From assembly GCA_964511555.1 (NCBI GenBank), contig CAZEFR010000003.1, forward strand, positions 50,571-114,570: DNA of 64,000 nt. The letters are read 5' to 3'. The stretch is from CAIZGX01 sp964511555 (GTDB taxonomy: Bacteria > Bacteroidota > Bacteroidia > Flavobacteriales_D > Sanyastnellaceae). Within the stretch, counting starts at the first letter, position 1, and every line of letters starts with the position of its first letter. Made by a program: the position numbers and the translations under genes. Below are positions 55,825 to 64,000 of the stretch, one piece after another. Under the pieces are notes generated by a model that was not told where the DNA came from, did no database searches, and saw only the letters and a program-made list of their open reading frames with translations.

Positions 55825-56560
55825 GTGTTTTATTCAATTCGCGTTGAATGGTTTCAAACGCTTGCAAGCGCAAAGGTAATAAATCGGCCGCAGTTAACCC
55901 TTCGGTAGCAATGGGAGTATGCACCGTAACTTTTATTTTATGTGGAAATGAATACTGAAAAAACTTAGCAGGATCTAGGAGCACTTTGTAATTCGAATGC
56001 CAAGTGACGGGAACAATAGGCTTTTGCTGTTCAATGGCAACCTTGAAAGCACCGTTTTTAAACGGCAATAATTTCGGTGCATCGTCTGGAATGGTGCCTT
56101 CCGGATAGATGGCCACACTCATGCCGTTGCGCAAGCTTTTCGCAACGCGGTCCATGGCTACAAGCGCGGCCTTCGTTTGTCCGCGACGAATAGGAATGTC
56201 TTGTTTGCGGAAGAACAAAGAGAAGAGCGGCCAGTTAAGCAACTCACCTTTTCCAACAAACAAAAAATTACGTCCAATCGCCTCATACATAAACACCGTA
56301 TCGAGATAGCTGCTGTGGTTTGAAGCAATAATGAATGAGCCTTCTGGAAGCGGAGCCTCAAAGGTGACTTCTATCGGACAGAAAATGAACTTGCGAATGA
56401 GCTTTCCCCAGAAACGTTTTAGCGCGAAAGCTTTCAAGTGACGTTCTCTTTTTTTGTACACCCAAACGAAAGGTATGTATAGAAAAATAAGGGTAATCCA
56501 AAACACCAAACCAATCCAAAGTTTGTAGATAAAATATATTGGCGCTAAGACGTAGTGCAA
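55814..56560 (-). CDS. plsC: 1-acyl-sn-glycerol-3-phosphate acyltransferase
   Basis: A 248-residue membrane-bound acyltransferase with N-terminal hydrophobic segment (residues ~5-35). The HX4D motif is NHSSYLDTVF, block II is PIRRGQTKAA and block III FYPEGT-like IYPEGTIPDD. It acylates lysophosphatidate in phospholipid synthesis. trpS stops 40 nt upstream; gatC overlaps the 3' end. Confidence 0.92.
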   Translation of the reverse strand: MHYVLAPIYFIYKLWIGLVFWITLIFLYIPFVWVYKKRERHLKAFALKRFWGKLIRKFIFCPIEVTFEAPLPEGSFIIASNHSSYLDTVFMYEAIGRNFLFVGKGELLNWPLFSLFFRKQDIPIRRGQTKAALVAMDRVAKSLRNGMSVAIYPEGTIPDDAPKLLPFKNGAFKVAIEQQKPIVPVTWHSNYKVLLDPAKFFQYSFPHKIKVTVHTPIATEGLTAADLLPLRLQAFETIQRELNKTHES

Positions 56561-56600
56561 GGTTGGGTCAGATTAGAAGCGTAAGATACGAAACGAAAGC

Positions 56601-57578
56601 TTATATCGAATAACCTAAATTTCTGCGAACGCGATCAAGAGTATTTGAAGCTGTAACGCGCGCTTTTTCTCCGCCTTGTTTCAGAATGTTTTCAAGTGAA
56701 GAATAGTCTGAAATGTATTCGAAATATTTTTTTCTTTCTGTTTCGAAACGAGAAAGAATGGCTTCAAGCAATTCTTTTTTCGCGTGTCCCCATCCGAAAT
56801 TTCCGGCTAGAAGTTTTTCACGAAGAACCGCTGCTTCGCTAGCGCCAGCAATAAGTTCGTACAATGCACTAATGCTATTTGCATTCGGATCTTTTGGATC
56901 TTCAAGCTTCGTAGCGTCGGTAACAATGTTCTTGTTAATGACGTCTTTCAATTCTTTTTCCGGAAGGAAAATGTTAATGTAATTGCCGTAGCTTTTACTC
57001 ATTTTTTGTCCGTCTGTTCCTGGAACATACATGGTTGCCTCATTCACTTTTGAATCGGGCAACACGAATGTTTCTCCCATTTGATGGTTGAAAGCAGAGG
57101 CAATGTCGCGTGTGATTTCTAAATGTTGAAGTTGATCTTTCCCTACGGGAACAACGTTTGCGTCGTACAACAAAATATCTGCAGCCATTAAAACCGGATA
57201 GGTAAACAAACCTGCGTTTACTTCTTTCAAACGGTCTTGACGATCTTTAAAACTGTGAGCATTCGCCAACATAGGGAACGGCGTGAAGCAGTTCAAATAC
57301 CAAGCGAGCTCGGTAACTTCAGGCACATCGCTCTGACGATAGAACACATTTTTATCTGTGTTGAAACCGCACGCCAACCAAGCAGCTGCAACGCTGTAGG
57401 TGTTGTTGCGAATTTCCTCCGCGTTTTTTATTTGAGTTAAGGTGTGGAAATTCGCAATGAATAAATACGCTTCGTTCGAAGGGTGATTACTCATTTCAAT
57501 TGCCGGAGCAATGGCACCCAATACATTTCCTAAATGAGGGGTTCCTGTGCTTTGAATGCCTGTTAATACGCGTGCCAT
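56601..57578 (-). CDS. trpS: Tryptophan--tRNA ligase
   Basis: A 325-residue class I synthetase. The HIGH-type motif reads TPHLGN in STGTPHLGNVLGAI, the KMSKS motif is GQKMSKSYGN, and PVGKDQLQHLEITRDIA is the tryptophan-binding helix typical of TrpRS. Starts with MARVLTGIQSTGTPHL. Lies 30 nt after the small amidohydrolase-like gene in a leftward series. Confidence 0.97.
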   Translation of the reverse strand: MARVLTGIQSTGTPHLGNVLGAIAPAIEMSNHPSNEAYLFIANFHTLTQIKNAEEIRNNTYSVAAAWLACGFNTDKNVFYRQSDVPEVTELAWYLNCFTPFPMLANAHSFKDRQDRLKEVNAGLFTYPVLMAADILLYDANVVPVGKDQLQHLEITRDIASAFNHQMGETFVLPDSKVNEATMYVPGTDGQKMSKSYGNYINIFLPEKELKDVINKNIVTDATKLEDPKDPNANSISALYELIAGASEAAVLREKLLAGNFGWGHAKKELLEAILSRFETERKKYFEYISDYSSLENILKQGGEKARVTASNTLDRVRRNLGYSI

Positions 57579-57608
57579 AGTAATAATATTCGCTGCAAAG
57601 AAACGGCT

Positions 57609-58928
57609 TTATTTGTTTCTTTCTTTATCGTATTTGTTCTTGTATAGCTGGTACATTTCTGTTTGCATATTGTGGAGTTCAATACTTCTTCCATTGATGT
57701 ACGCTAGTTTCAAGTTGTTAGTGGTCATATTAAGCGCGTCTCCGTTTGAGACGAAAAGGGTAGCGCTTTTACCCACTTCAAGACTTCCGAATTTTTTGTC
57801 TATTCCGAGAATTGTGGCAGCATTAAGGGTTAACGCCTTCACGGCCTCTTCGTATGGAAGTCCGTGTGCAACGGCTGTTCCTGCCATGAAGGGAAGGTTT
57901 CTTGTTCCCATGCGTTCCATGTCTCCTTCGTTTTGAAAAGCAAAAAGAATTTCAGCGTCGAATAATTTTTTCGCTAAAGCGAAGGAAGCGTGAGGGTCGT
58001 CTTCGTCTAATGTAGCAAGGTCATGCACGCGGCGAAGAAGAACGGGAATGTTTTCTTCTTTCAGAATGTTTGCCGTAAGAGCAGCATCGTAACCACCAAC
58101 AAGGACCATTTTTACAATGCCCATGTCTCGCTTGAACTGAACGGCTTCGTGAATAGACTTTAATTCATCTGCATGAACGTAAAGCGTTTTGCTGCCATCG
58201 AAAAGTCCTTTCATGGCTTCAAAGCGAAGTTCGGTTAGATCTCCTTTTGGAGCTTTGGCATAAGCTTTCGCGTCGGTGAAGAACAAGTGGATTTCTCTTT
58301 TTTGTTGATCGTAGCTTTTCACTTTAGAAACGAGAATTCTTCCTTTATCGTAGTGTCTGTGTATCACTTGCGGCCAGTTGAGGTGCAGACCATCGTCTTC
58401 ACGAACAACAGCGTCTTCCCAGTTCCACGCATCGAATTGCATAATTGAAGAAGCACCTGAAATTATTCCACCTCGTGGTGTTACTTGTCCAAGTAACACA
58501 CCGTTCGAACGAACGGTGGGAATAATTTCCGAGTCCGCGTTGTACGCAATAACCGAACGAACGCTCGGTTTGAAAGTTCCCACTTCGTACAAATCGTTTT
58601 GTGCACGAATCGCATCTATTTCAACCAATCCAAGCGACGAGTTCGGTGCAATAAATCCTGGATAAACATGCTGACCTTCCACGGAAATAACCTCATCGAA
58701 TTTGCTAAGGTCTATGCGAGAAACGGTAGCGTCGGCAACCAGTGTTAGAACACCTTTTTCAAAAGCGATGTAGGCATTCTCAATAACTTTTCCGTTTCCT
58801 AAATGTGCATGACAGTTGGTCAATAGAATTGATTTGTTCTGCGTTGGCGCGGGTGTTGGTCTGTGTTGCGCTTGGGCAGCAACAGTTGTCAGAAGCGCAA
58901 TAGAAAGAAATATTTTTCGGATGGTCAT
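57609..58928 (-). CDS. Exported amidohydrolase-like protein, metal ligands degenerate
   Basis: A 439-residue exported protein with signal peptide MTIRKIFLSIALLTTVAAQAQ. The frame can extend 56 codons upstream but that part overlaps the preceding amidohydrolase gene and lacks a signal. The TIM-barrel core of the amidohydrolase superfamily is recognisable (YPGFIAPNSSLG at the usual PGxIDxHxH position; C-terminal LGIDKKFGSLEVGKSATLFV), but the HxH ligands read PNSS, so it is probably inactive or uses other chemistry. Starts 4 nt after the large amidohydrolase stop; the two likely form a complex or a pair from duplication. Substrate unknown. Confidence 0.82.
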   Translation of the reverse strand: MTIRKIFLSIALLTTVAAQAQHRPTPAPTQNKSILLTNCHAHLGNGKVIENAYIAFEKGVLTLVADATVSRIDLSKFDEVISVEGQHVYPGFIAPNSSLGLVEIDAIRAQNDLYEVGTFKPSVRSVIAYNADSEIIPTVRSNGVLLGQVTPRGGIISGASSIMQFDAWNWEDAVVREDDGLHLNWPQVIHRHYDKGRILVSKVKSYDQQKREIHLFFTDAKAYAKAPKGDLTELRFEAMKGLFDGSKTLYVHADELKSIHEAVQFKRDMGIVKMVLVGGYDAALTANILKEENIPVLLRRVHDLATLDEDDPHASFALAKKLFDAEILFAFQNEGDMERMGTRNLPFMAGTAVAHGLPYEEAVKALTLNAATILGIDKKFGSLEVGKSATLFVSNGDALNMTTNNLKLAYINGRSIELHNMQTEMYQLYKNKYDKERNK

Positions 58929-58932
58929 GTTC

Positions 58933-61900
58933 TTATTCTTTAATGAAGATTCCTTTTGAAGTTTCGTCCATGCTATCGCAATGGAAGTGATGCGGGGTTT
59001 TAGGTTGCGGTTTTCGCGTAGAAACCCCGCTATTTTTTGCCGCCTCCATTTTCTGAATGATACGTTCGCGTTCGGCGGCAAAGGCTGCGCGTGCACGTTC
59101 GTCTTCTTCTAAACTGAAGTAACAAGTGCCGTCGATATACGTCTTTTCCGCACGCGCATAAACGCTCAACGGTTCGTTGTTCCAAATAACAAAGTCTGCA
59201 TCTTTACCCACCTTCAACGAACCTAAGCGATCTTCTAGGTGCAACAACTTAGCAGGGTTCAAGGTTACCATCTTCAGCGCTTCTTCCGCAGGAACATTAC
59301 CATACTTTACAATTTTAGCTGCTTCTTGATTCAATCGGGCTCCCATTTCAGCATCGTCTGAATTAATGGCCACCACAATTCCCTGCTCGTACATGAGCGC
59401 TGCATTATACGGAATGGCGTCTTTCACTTCCGCTTTGTAGGCCCACCAGTCGCTGAAGGTAGAAGCTCCTGCGCCGTGTGCTTTCATTTTGTCTGCAAGC
59501 TTATATCCTTCTAAAATATGAGTGAAGGTATTTATCTTGAAGTTGAAACTGTCTGCTACGTGCATGAGCATGTTAATTTCGCTTTGCACATAACTGTGAC
59601 AGGTGATGAAGCGCTCTTGGCGAATAATCTCCAATATAGTTTCAAGCTCTAAGTCTCTGCGCGGAGCAACAAGCGCCGGAGAGCCCTTTTTCAACTTTTT
59701 GCTCGAAGCGTTGTAGGTGTCCCAAGCTTTCCCGTATTCCAAAGCGCGATAGAAATGATCGTAGTACACTTGCTCTACTCCCATGCGGGTTTGAGGGAAG
59801 CGAGTCGTTGCGCGATCACCCCAATTGCTTTGCTTTACGTTTTCACCCAAGGCAAATTTGATAAACCCTGGCGCGTTTTCAATCTTCATACCTTCCGCAT
59901 TCGCCCCCCAACGCAACTTCACCAATGCGCTCTGTCCGCCAATCGGATTCGCACTTCCGTGCAACAATTGCGAAGCTGTTGTTCCACCTGAAAGCTGACG
60001 ATAAATGTCAATGTCTTCCGGATAAATAACACTTCCTTCTTCAACCTCTGCGCTGCTCGCTTGTGTTCCTTCGTTCACACTTGAAAGTGCAATGTGGCTG
60101 TGCTCGTCAATGATACCCGGAGAAATATGCTTTCCTTTGGCGTCAATTTCGTTAACCACCTCTCCTTTCGGAATGCTTATGTCTACGCCTATTCCAGCAA
60201 TCTTTCCATTCTTCACCCACAAGTCACCTTCTTGAATGGTTCCGTTTTCACACGTCCACAAAGTAGCATTCCGGAACACCACATTTTCTTTTTGTGGAAG
60301 CGTAGGTCTTCCATAGGCGCTAAAAGGATAAATAATTTCACCCGGAAGCTCTTTCATTTTTTCACCTTTCTTTTCTTCTTCTTTTTTCTCTGAGGGGGCA
60401 ACAAGCGCACTCAAAGAGAAGGTTGTTTTTCCGAAGGCAGTAAGGTCAATCGAAAAGTTGTTTTCTGCGGCGTGAATATTTCCCGAAACCCGCACGAATG
60501 CAACGCTATCCAACGTTAATTCTCCAACGGGGAACCCGTCTTTCAATTGTAATTTCAATTGAAATAAAGTTGAATCTTGTACGGTTGATCCAAGCGCTTC
60601 ATGTAATTTTTTCAGCGCGTCGGTTGTTTTCAATTTTGAAGTAACAACCACTGCTTCTCCTTTGCCTTTCTTGCTTTCAGCTTGAACCGTAGTTCCTAAA
60701 ACAGAGACAGTGTATGTCCCTTCAAGTGAAAGCGATTCAGCGTTTGAAACGAAATAAGGCTTTCCATTCACCCATGTTTCAAGCACCTTGGAATCGTTGG
60801 TGAAAAGCTCTTTGTTGGTAATCACCAAGTTCGCGTCGTATCCCGCAAGTATAGAACCTACGCGGGTTTGAGCGTTGAGGTATTGCGCAGGTCTTGTTGT
60901 TAATGCAGCCAACGCAATGTTTGCAGGAAGTCCGTTTTCAACCGCCGTTCTTACGTTTTCGAGCAATTGACCTTTGTCTTCAAGACCGCTTGCAGTGATG
61001 CAAAATTCAATCCCAGCGTTGTGCAAGTAGGTGAGGTTATACGGCGCCAATTCCCAATGTTTCAGCTCGTCTGTACTAATGTATCTGTTGCTTGCAGGGT
61101 CACTTACATCAAAAGGTGAAGGGAAGTTCACCGGAACAATGAACTTGCCTTTTGTGGCCTTCATTTCCTCTAGTCTTTGGTATTCATTGCCCGTTGTTTT
61201 GAATAAATACTGAACACCAAACTCATCGCCAACGGCATCTGCACGTAAGGTGTTCCACTTGTCGTTTGATTCGAATATTTGAGGCAGTGATTGGCTCGCG
61301 TTGAAAGAACGAAGAGTAATATTTGTTTCGCCTTGACCCTTCACACTTGCATACCAATTCGCATCGCAATAGGTCTGTCTGAGCAGCGCAATGCTGCCCA
61401 TAATAGAAGACGGATACTGTTGCGGACTGCTTCCTTTGTTGAAAGAGAAATAAGCTGCTGCTTCAGCGCTAATCACGTCTGCATGAATTTCATTCCCCAA
61501 AGAAACAAGCGCTCCTGTTCCGCGTGAAATGCCATCTGCTTTGTGTGAACAAACGGCTCCAAAACCCGCATTACGATATGCTTCAGCCTCTTCTTCATTG
61601 TGGGCAATTACAGAGGAAGCATGAAACTCTGGGTGAATAGCGGCATTCCAACCGAGAATTCCTTTGCCGAAATCATCTGTTTCCTCTTGGTAATTTTGAT
61701 TTTGTTTTTTCGGCATTCCGTAAGTTGAAAAAACATCAACGAACGCGGCGTAAATGAATTTTCCACTGGCGTCAATGATTACGCAGTTAGCTGGAATTGG
61801 AATATTCTTTCCAACCGCTTTGATTTTTCCTTTTTCAATAATGACGGTTGCCCCTTCCATTTTATTTTCTGGAGTGGAATAGACCGTTGCGTTGGTGAGC

Positions 61901-62010
61901 GCATAAGCACTTACATCTTTCGGGCGAACGCCGTTGAACGGAAAGGTTTCTTGTGCGAAGGAAACGATGCCATTCGATACAAGTAAAATGAAGACCAAGA
62001 GTTTTCTCAT
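58933..62010 (-). CDS. Large exported protein with two amidohydrolase modules, only the second with intact metal ligands
   Basis: A 1025-residue protein, signal peptide MRKLLVFILLVSNGIVSFAQ. Module one (~30-460) has the fold pattern but reads FIYAAFVDVFSTYG where HxH should be. Residues ~460-600 form a beta-rich linker with a KKEEEKKGEK patch. Module two (~610-1000) shows PGIIDEHSHIAL (HxH), CHSY and THILEGY (His ligands), and NSDDAEMG (Asp), so it is probably a functional hydrolase of the imidazolonepropionase-like group. LGSLKVGKDADFVIWN closes it. The C-terminal tail is rich in A, E, R and K. Substrate may be a peptide, cyclic amide or urea-type compound. The 11 residues before ATG 62010 are excluded because the signal peptide starts there. 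Confidence 0.88.
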   Translation of the reverse strand: MRKLLVFILLVSNGIVSFAQETFPFNGVRPKDVSAYALTNATVYSTPENKMEGATVIIEKGKIKAVGKNIPIPANCVIIDASGKFIYAAFVDVFSTYGMPKKQNQNYQEETDDFGKGILGWNAAIHPEFHASSVIAHNEEEAEAYRNAGFGAVCSHKADGISRGTGALVSLGNEIHADVISAEAAAYFSFNKGSSPQQYPSSIMGSIALLRQTYCDANWYASVKGQGETNITLRSFNASQSLPQIFESNDKWNTLRADAVGDEFGVQYLFKTTGNEYQRLEEMKATKGKFIVPVNFPSPFDVSDPASNRYISTDELKHWELAPYNLTYLHNAGIEFCITASGLEDKGQLLENVRTAVENGLPANIALAALTTRPAQYLNAQTRVGSILAGYDANLVITNKELFTNDSKVLETWVNGKPYFVSNAESLSLEGTYTVSVLGTTVQAESKKGKGEAVVVTSKLKTTDALKKLHEALGSTVQDSTLFQLKLQLKDGFPVGELTLDSVAFVRVSGNIHAAENNFSIDLTAFGKTTFSLSALVAPSEKKEEEKKGEKMKELPGEIIYPFSAYGRPTLPQKENVVFRNATLWTCENGTIQEGDLWVKNGKIAGIGVDISIPKGEVVNEIDAKGKHISPGIIDEHSHIALSSVNEGTQASSAEVEEGSVIYPEDIDIYRQLSGGTTASQLLHGSANPIGGQSALVKLRWGANAEGMKIENAPGFIKFALGENVKQSNWGDRATTRFPQTRMGVEQVYYDHFYRALEYGKAWDTYNASSKKLKKGSPALVAPRRDLELETILEIIRQERFITCHSYVQSEINMLMHVADSFNFKINTFTHILEGYKLADKMKAHGAGASTFSDWWAYKAEVKDAIPYNAALMYEQGIVVAINSDDAEMGARLNQEAAKIVKYGNVPAEEALKMVTLNPAKLLHLEDRLGSLKVGKDADFVIWNNEPLSVYARAEKTYIDGTCYFSLEEDERARAAFAAERERIIQKMEAAKNSGVSTRKPQPKTPHHFHCDSMDETSKGIFIKE

Positions 62011-62104
62011 GTTGTTTGTTGAAGTGAAAAATTCACGAACCATTCAAACAAAAATAGTGGGATTCAAATGAACATTGGTTGTAAATGTTTTCCTCGAATG
62101 GAAT

Positions 62105-62112
62105 TACATTTG
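62105..62112 (+). promoter_or_regulatory. -7 box (TACATTTG) of nfu
   Basis: Exact TANNTTTG match ending only 4 nt before the nfu ATG, with TTG 23 nt upstream (62079-62081). Transcription should begin at or just inside the start codon, so the message would be leaderless, or a downstream start is used. Confidence 0.45.
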
Positions 62113-62116
62113 TGTC

Positions 62117-62761
62117 ATGAACGAAAGAAAAAAAATTCCGACCTCTGTTTATGCTGAAATGACTCCGAATCCTTCGTCTATGAAGTTTGTTGCGGATCGT
62201 TTGCTATTAACAGGCGGACTTCAAGTAGAATATAAATCAAAGGCTGAGGCAGCGGGCTCTTCGCCATTGGCAGAGGAGCTCTTCAATTTTCCATTTGTAA
62301 CCAATGTTTTTGTTGCGCATAATTTCGTTACGGTAACGAAAGACGGTACCATTGACTGGGACATGATTGTTATGCAACTGCGCGAATACATTCGTGAATG
62401 GCTCATGGATAATGAGATTGCGGTTTCAACAGTTCCTTCGGAACTCATGAGCAGAAGCGCAAGCATGATTGAAGAAGCGAAGGCCGGAGGATCTTCACCC
62501 TCAAACGTTGATAGATCGAACTTTAAGCCTTCAGAATACGACGACGCTATTATGGCTTTGTTGGAAGAGTTTGTAAGACCAGCGGTTGAAGCAGATGGCG
62601 GTGCCATTGATTTTGTAGGCTACGACGAGAAGAAAGTTTTTGTTGAAATGAAAGGATCATGTGCCGGATGTCCTTCATCAACAGCAACGCTTAAAGGTGG
62701 AATTGAAAACCTTCTGAAGGCGAAACTTCCAAGTGTTGTTGAAGAGGTAATTTCGGTTTAA
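62117..62761 (+). CDS. NifU family Fe-S scaffold/carrier protein (Nfu)
   Basis: A 214-residue protein. Nfu_N domain at ~10-95 (AEMTPNPSSMKFVADRLLL, FPFVTNVFVAHNFVTVTK) and a C-terminal NifU thioredoxin-like domain at ~140-214 with the CAGCPSSTATLKGG motif, whose CxxC binds a [4Fe-4S] cluster between two monomers. It delivers clusters to target enzymes. TTG 62075 is a possible earlier start but lies in the promoter; ATG 62117 is used. Divergent from the amidohydrolases. Confidence 0.95.
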   Translation: MNERKKIPTSVYAEMTPNPSSMKFVADRLLLTGGLQVEYKSKAEAAGSSPLAEELFNFPFVTNVFVAHNFVTVTKDGTIDWDMIVMQLREYIREWLMDNEIAVSTVPSELMSRSASMIEEAKAGGSSPSNVDRSNFKPSEYDDAIMALLEEFVRPAVEADGGAIDFVGYDEKKVFVEMKGSCAGCPSSTATLKGGIENLLKAKLPSVVEEVISV

Positions 62762-62799
62762 GAAAATAATCTGCCAAGACTCTCGTTTCATCCACGCTC

Positions 62800-63891
62800 A
62801 TGAAGAAAAGTTTCCTTTCAAAAATTGTCATTGCAATTGTACTCTTTTGTGCATCGCATTCCGCGAACGCACAAGTGGTGCGCATCTATGTGAATGAGTT
62901 TTTGAATATTGGTGTGGGTGCTCGAGCTATGGGAATGTCTCAAGCTCAGGTGAGTAGCGTGAACGACGTAACTTCAGGCTATTGGAACCCTGCGGGTCTG
63001 ATGGGTCTGAGCAATAAATTAGATGCCGCTCTCATGCACAGCGAATCTTTTGCGGGCATTGCGAAGTACGATTATGCAGCGGTGGGCAAACGCCTAGACT
63101 CAACCTCTGCAGCATCGTTTTCGCTTATTCGTTTTGGAATCGACGATATCCCGAACACGTTAGACCTATACGATCCGAACGGAAACATAGATTATTCGAG
63201 GGTTACAACATTCAACGCTGCGGATTACGCGTTTTTATTTTCCTACGCGAAGAAAGGAATTCCTTTTGTGAAAAAGCCATGGGCAAACCGTGTAAATATG
63301 GGCGGAACAGCAAAAATTATTTACAGACAGATTGGAGATTTTGCTCGTTCGTTTGGATTCGGATTTGATGTTGGAGCTCAATACCAGGGGAAACACCTGT
63401 GTTTGGGTGCAGTTGTCCGTGATGCAACTTCAACATTTAACGCTTGGTCTTTTAGCCTTGGTTCTACTGCCACTTCAGTCTTTCAGCAAACAGGAAATGC
63501 ACTGCCGAGAAATGGTTTAGAACTTGCCTTGCCACGCGCTATTTTGGGCGCAGGATACAAATTCAGCAAAGAAAAAATTTCATTTTTGGTGGAAGGAAAC
63601 GCAACCTTAACCACAGACGGACAGCGCAACGCGTTGGTCTCGGGAAACACGTTTAGTATAGATCCGAATGTTGGTTTAGAAATGGGTTACTCGAACACCA
63701 TCTTCTTCCGAGCAGGCGTTGGAAACGCCCAACGAGTAAAAGACTTCGAAGAAGAGTACATCACCTACCAACCCAACATTGGAATAGGCATTCGCCTGCG
63801 CAAAATGTTCATCGACTATGCTTTAACCGATGTCGGAAATTCTTCCGATGTTCTCTACAGCAATGTCTTCTCGCTGAAATTTTCACTTTAG
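62800..63891 (+). CDS. PorV/PorQ family outer-membrane protein
   Basis: A 363-residue protein, signal peptide ending SANAQ. The segment NIGVGARAMGMSQAQVSSVNDVTSGYWNPAGL is cut here as the NIGVGARAMGMSQ and YWNPAGL signatures of PorV/PorQ and FadL-like barrels; several beta strands follow (NVGLEMGYSN, GIGIRLRKMFIDYALTD). PorV and relatives act as shuttles or receptors for T9SS substrates. This one is not obviously PorV itself, as PorU is not adjacent. It ends exactly where a convergent partial gene ends (stops abut at 63891/63892). Role in T9SS is inferred from family. Confidence 0.87.
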   Translation: MKKSFLSKIVIAIVLFCASHSANAQVVRIYVNEFLNIGVGARAMGMSQAQVSSVNDVTSGYWNPAGLMGLSNKLDAALMHSESFAGIAKYDYAAVGKRLDSTSAASFSLIRFGIDDIPNTLDLYDPNGNIDYSRVTTFNAADYAFLFSYAKKGIPFVKKPWANRVNMGGTAKIIYRQIGDFARSFGFGFDVGAQYQGKHLCLGAVVRDATSTFNAWSFSLGSTATSVFQQTGNALPRNGLELALPRAILGAGYKFSKEKISFLVEGNATLTTDGQRNALVSGNTFSIDPNVGLEMGYSNTIFFRAGVGNAQRVKDFEEEYITYQPNIGIGIRLRKMFIDYALTDVGNSSDVLYSNVFSLKFSL

Positions 63892-64000
63892 TTATTCAAC
63901 AATGAATCGCTCACTTTCGTGAGTGGTTGTTCCTTCGGCAATAAAGTTTATTGCGATTGCAATGTTTATTTCTTCAAAAGAGCGGTGTCTTTCCAACTGA
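63892..64000 (-). CDS. C-terminal end of an unidentified protein (35 codons), cut by window edge
   Basis: On the minus strand an open frame enters from the edge and stops at TAA (63892-63894); it ends in INFIAEGTTTHESERFIVE. Its position directly convergent with the PorV-like gene, with no spacer, and the lack of stops in this frame support a real gene. The visible part is too short to identify. Confidence 0.5.
   Translation of the reverse strand, partial: QLERHRSFEEINIAIAINFIAEGTTTHESERFIVE

Overview
The window is a stretch of a Bacteroidota chromosome, most likely order Flavobacteriales. Lineage markers are GldH, a PorV/PorQ-type outer-membrane protein, a T9SS type A C-terminal sorting domain, DUF4270 next to a short GT5 protein and panC, a fused LpxC-FabZ, and a primase lacking zinc ligands. 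Start codons sit in A/T-rich context without Shine-Dalgarno motifs, and promoters resemble the Bacteroidota -7 element TANNTTTG, often as TATCTTCG. It is an incomplete assembly: three 100-N gaps (14577-14676, 26888-26987, 48898-48997) cut DUF4270/glmS, mnmG and priA, and by protein length each hides more sequence than 100 bases. No sequence search was run; identifications rest on recognised motifs, lengths and synteny.

Layout. 1-12.5 kb: lipid A/fatty-acid enzyme lpxC-fabZ, a TetR regulator with an operator-like palindrome, yqeY, a retropepsin-like protein, recO, holB, tRNA-Cys, a membrane-anchored coiled-coil protein, a serine hydrolase, purF, a plug-only TonB-receptor-like protein, a small unknown gene behind a 12-bp perfect inverted repeat, a dicarboxylate symporter and panC. 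12.6-16.3 kb: short glycogen synthase, DUF4270 lipoprotein, glmS.

16.3-23.8 kb is the most accessory-looking part. A seven-repeat FG-GAP surface protein with T9SS signal lies between glmS and a second copy of the last 18 bases of glmS; the two copies differ only at synonymous or stop-synonymous positions, as expected for an integration site in a gene end. Beyond it come a small secreted Cys-containing protein, a strong terminator only 16 nt before the next start codon, and two overlapping genes for exported caspase-fold proteases.

23.8-29.6 kb: outer-membrane barrel protein, OmpA-like lipoprotein, ybeY, mnmG with a near-consensus parS site just upstream and a degenerate one just after its stop, a YwqK/MORN-like repeat protein, and a 531-bp AT-rich non-coding stretch with DnaA-box-like sequences. 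Together with rnpA nearby this suggests an origin-proximal region. 29.6-37.5 kb: rpiB-like isomerase and M28 peptidase; then a leftward operon of dCMP deaminase, S41 protease, rnpA, S41 protease and O-antigen ligase-like protein.

37.6-54.7 kb is mostly core information processing: trhO, dusB, frr and pyrH leftward; leuS, dnaG, clpP, priA, clpX, mutS, ricT and gldH rightward. 54.8-64 kb: a leftward run of two tandem amidohydrolase-like genes (three modules, only one with intact metal ligands), trpS, plsC, gatC and a GT2 glycosyltransferase; then nfu, a PorV-like protein, and the C-terminus of an unidentified leftward gene at the edge.
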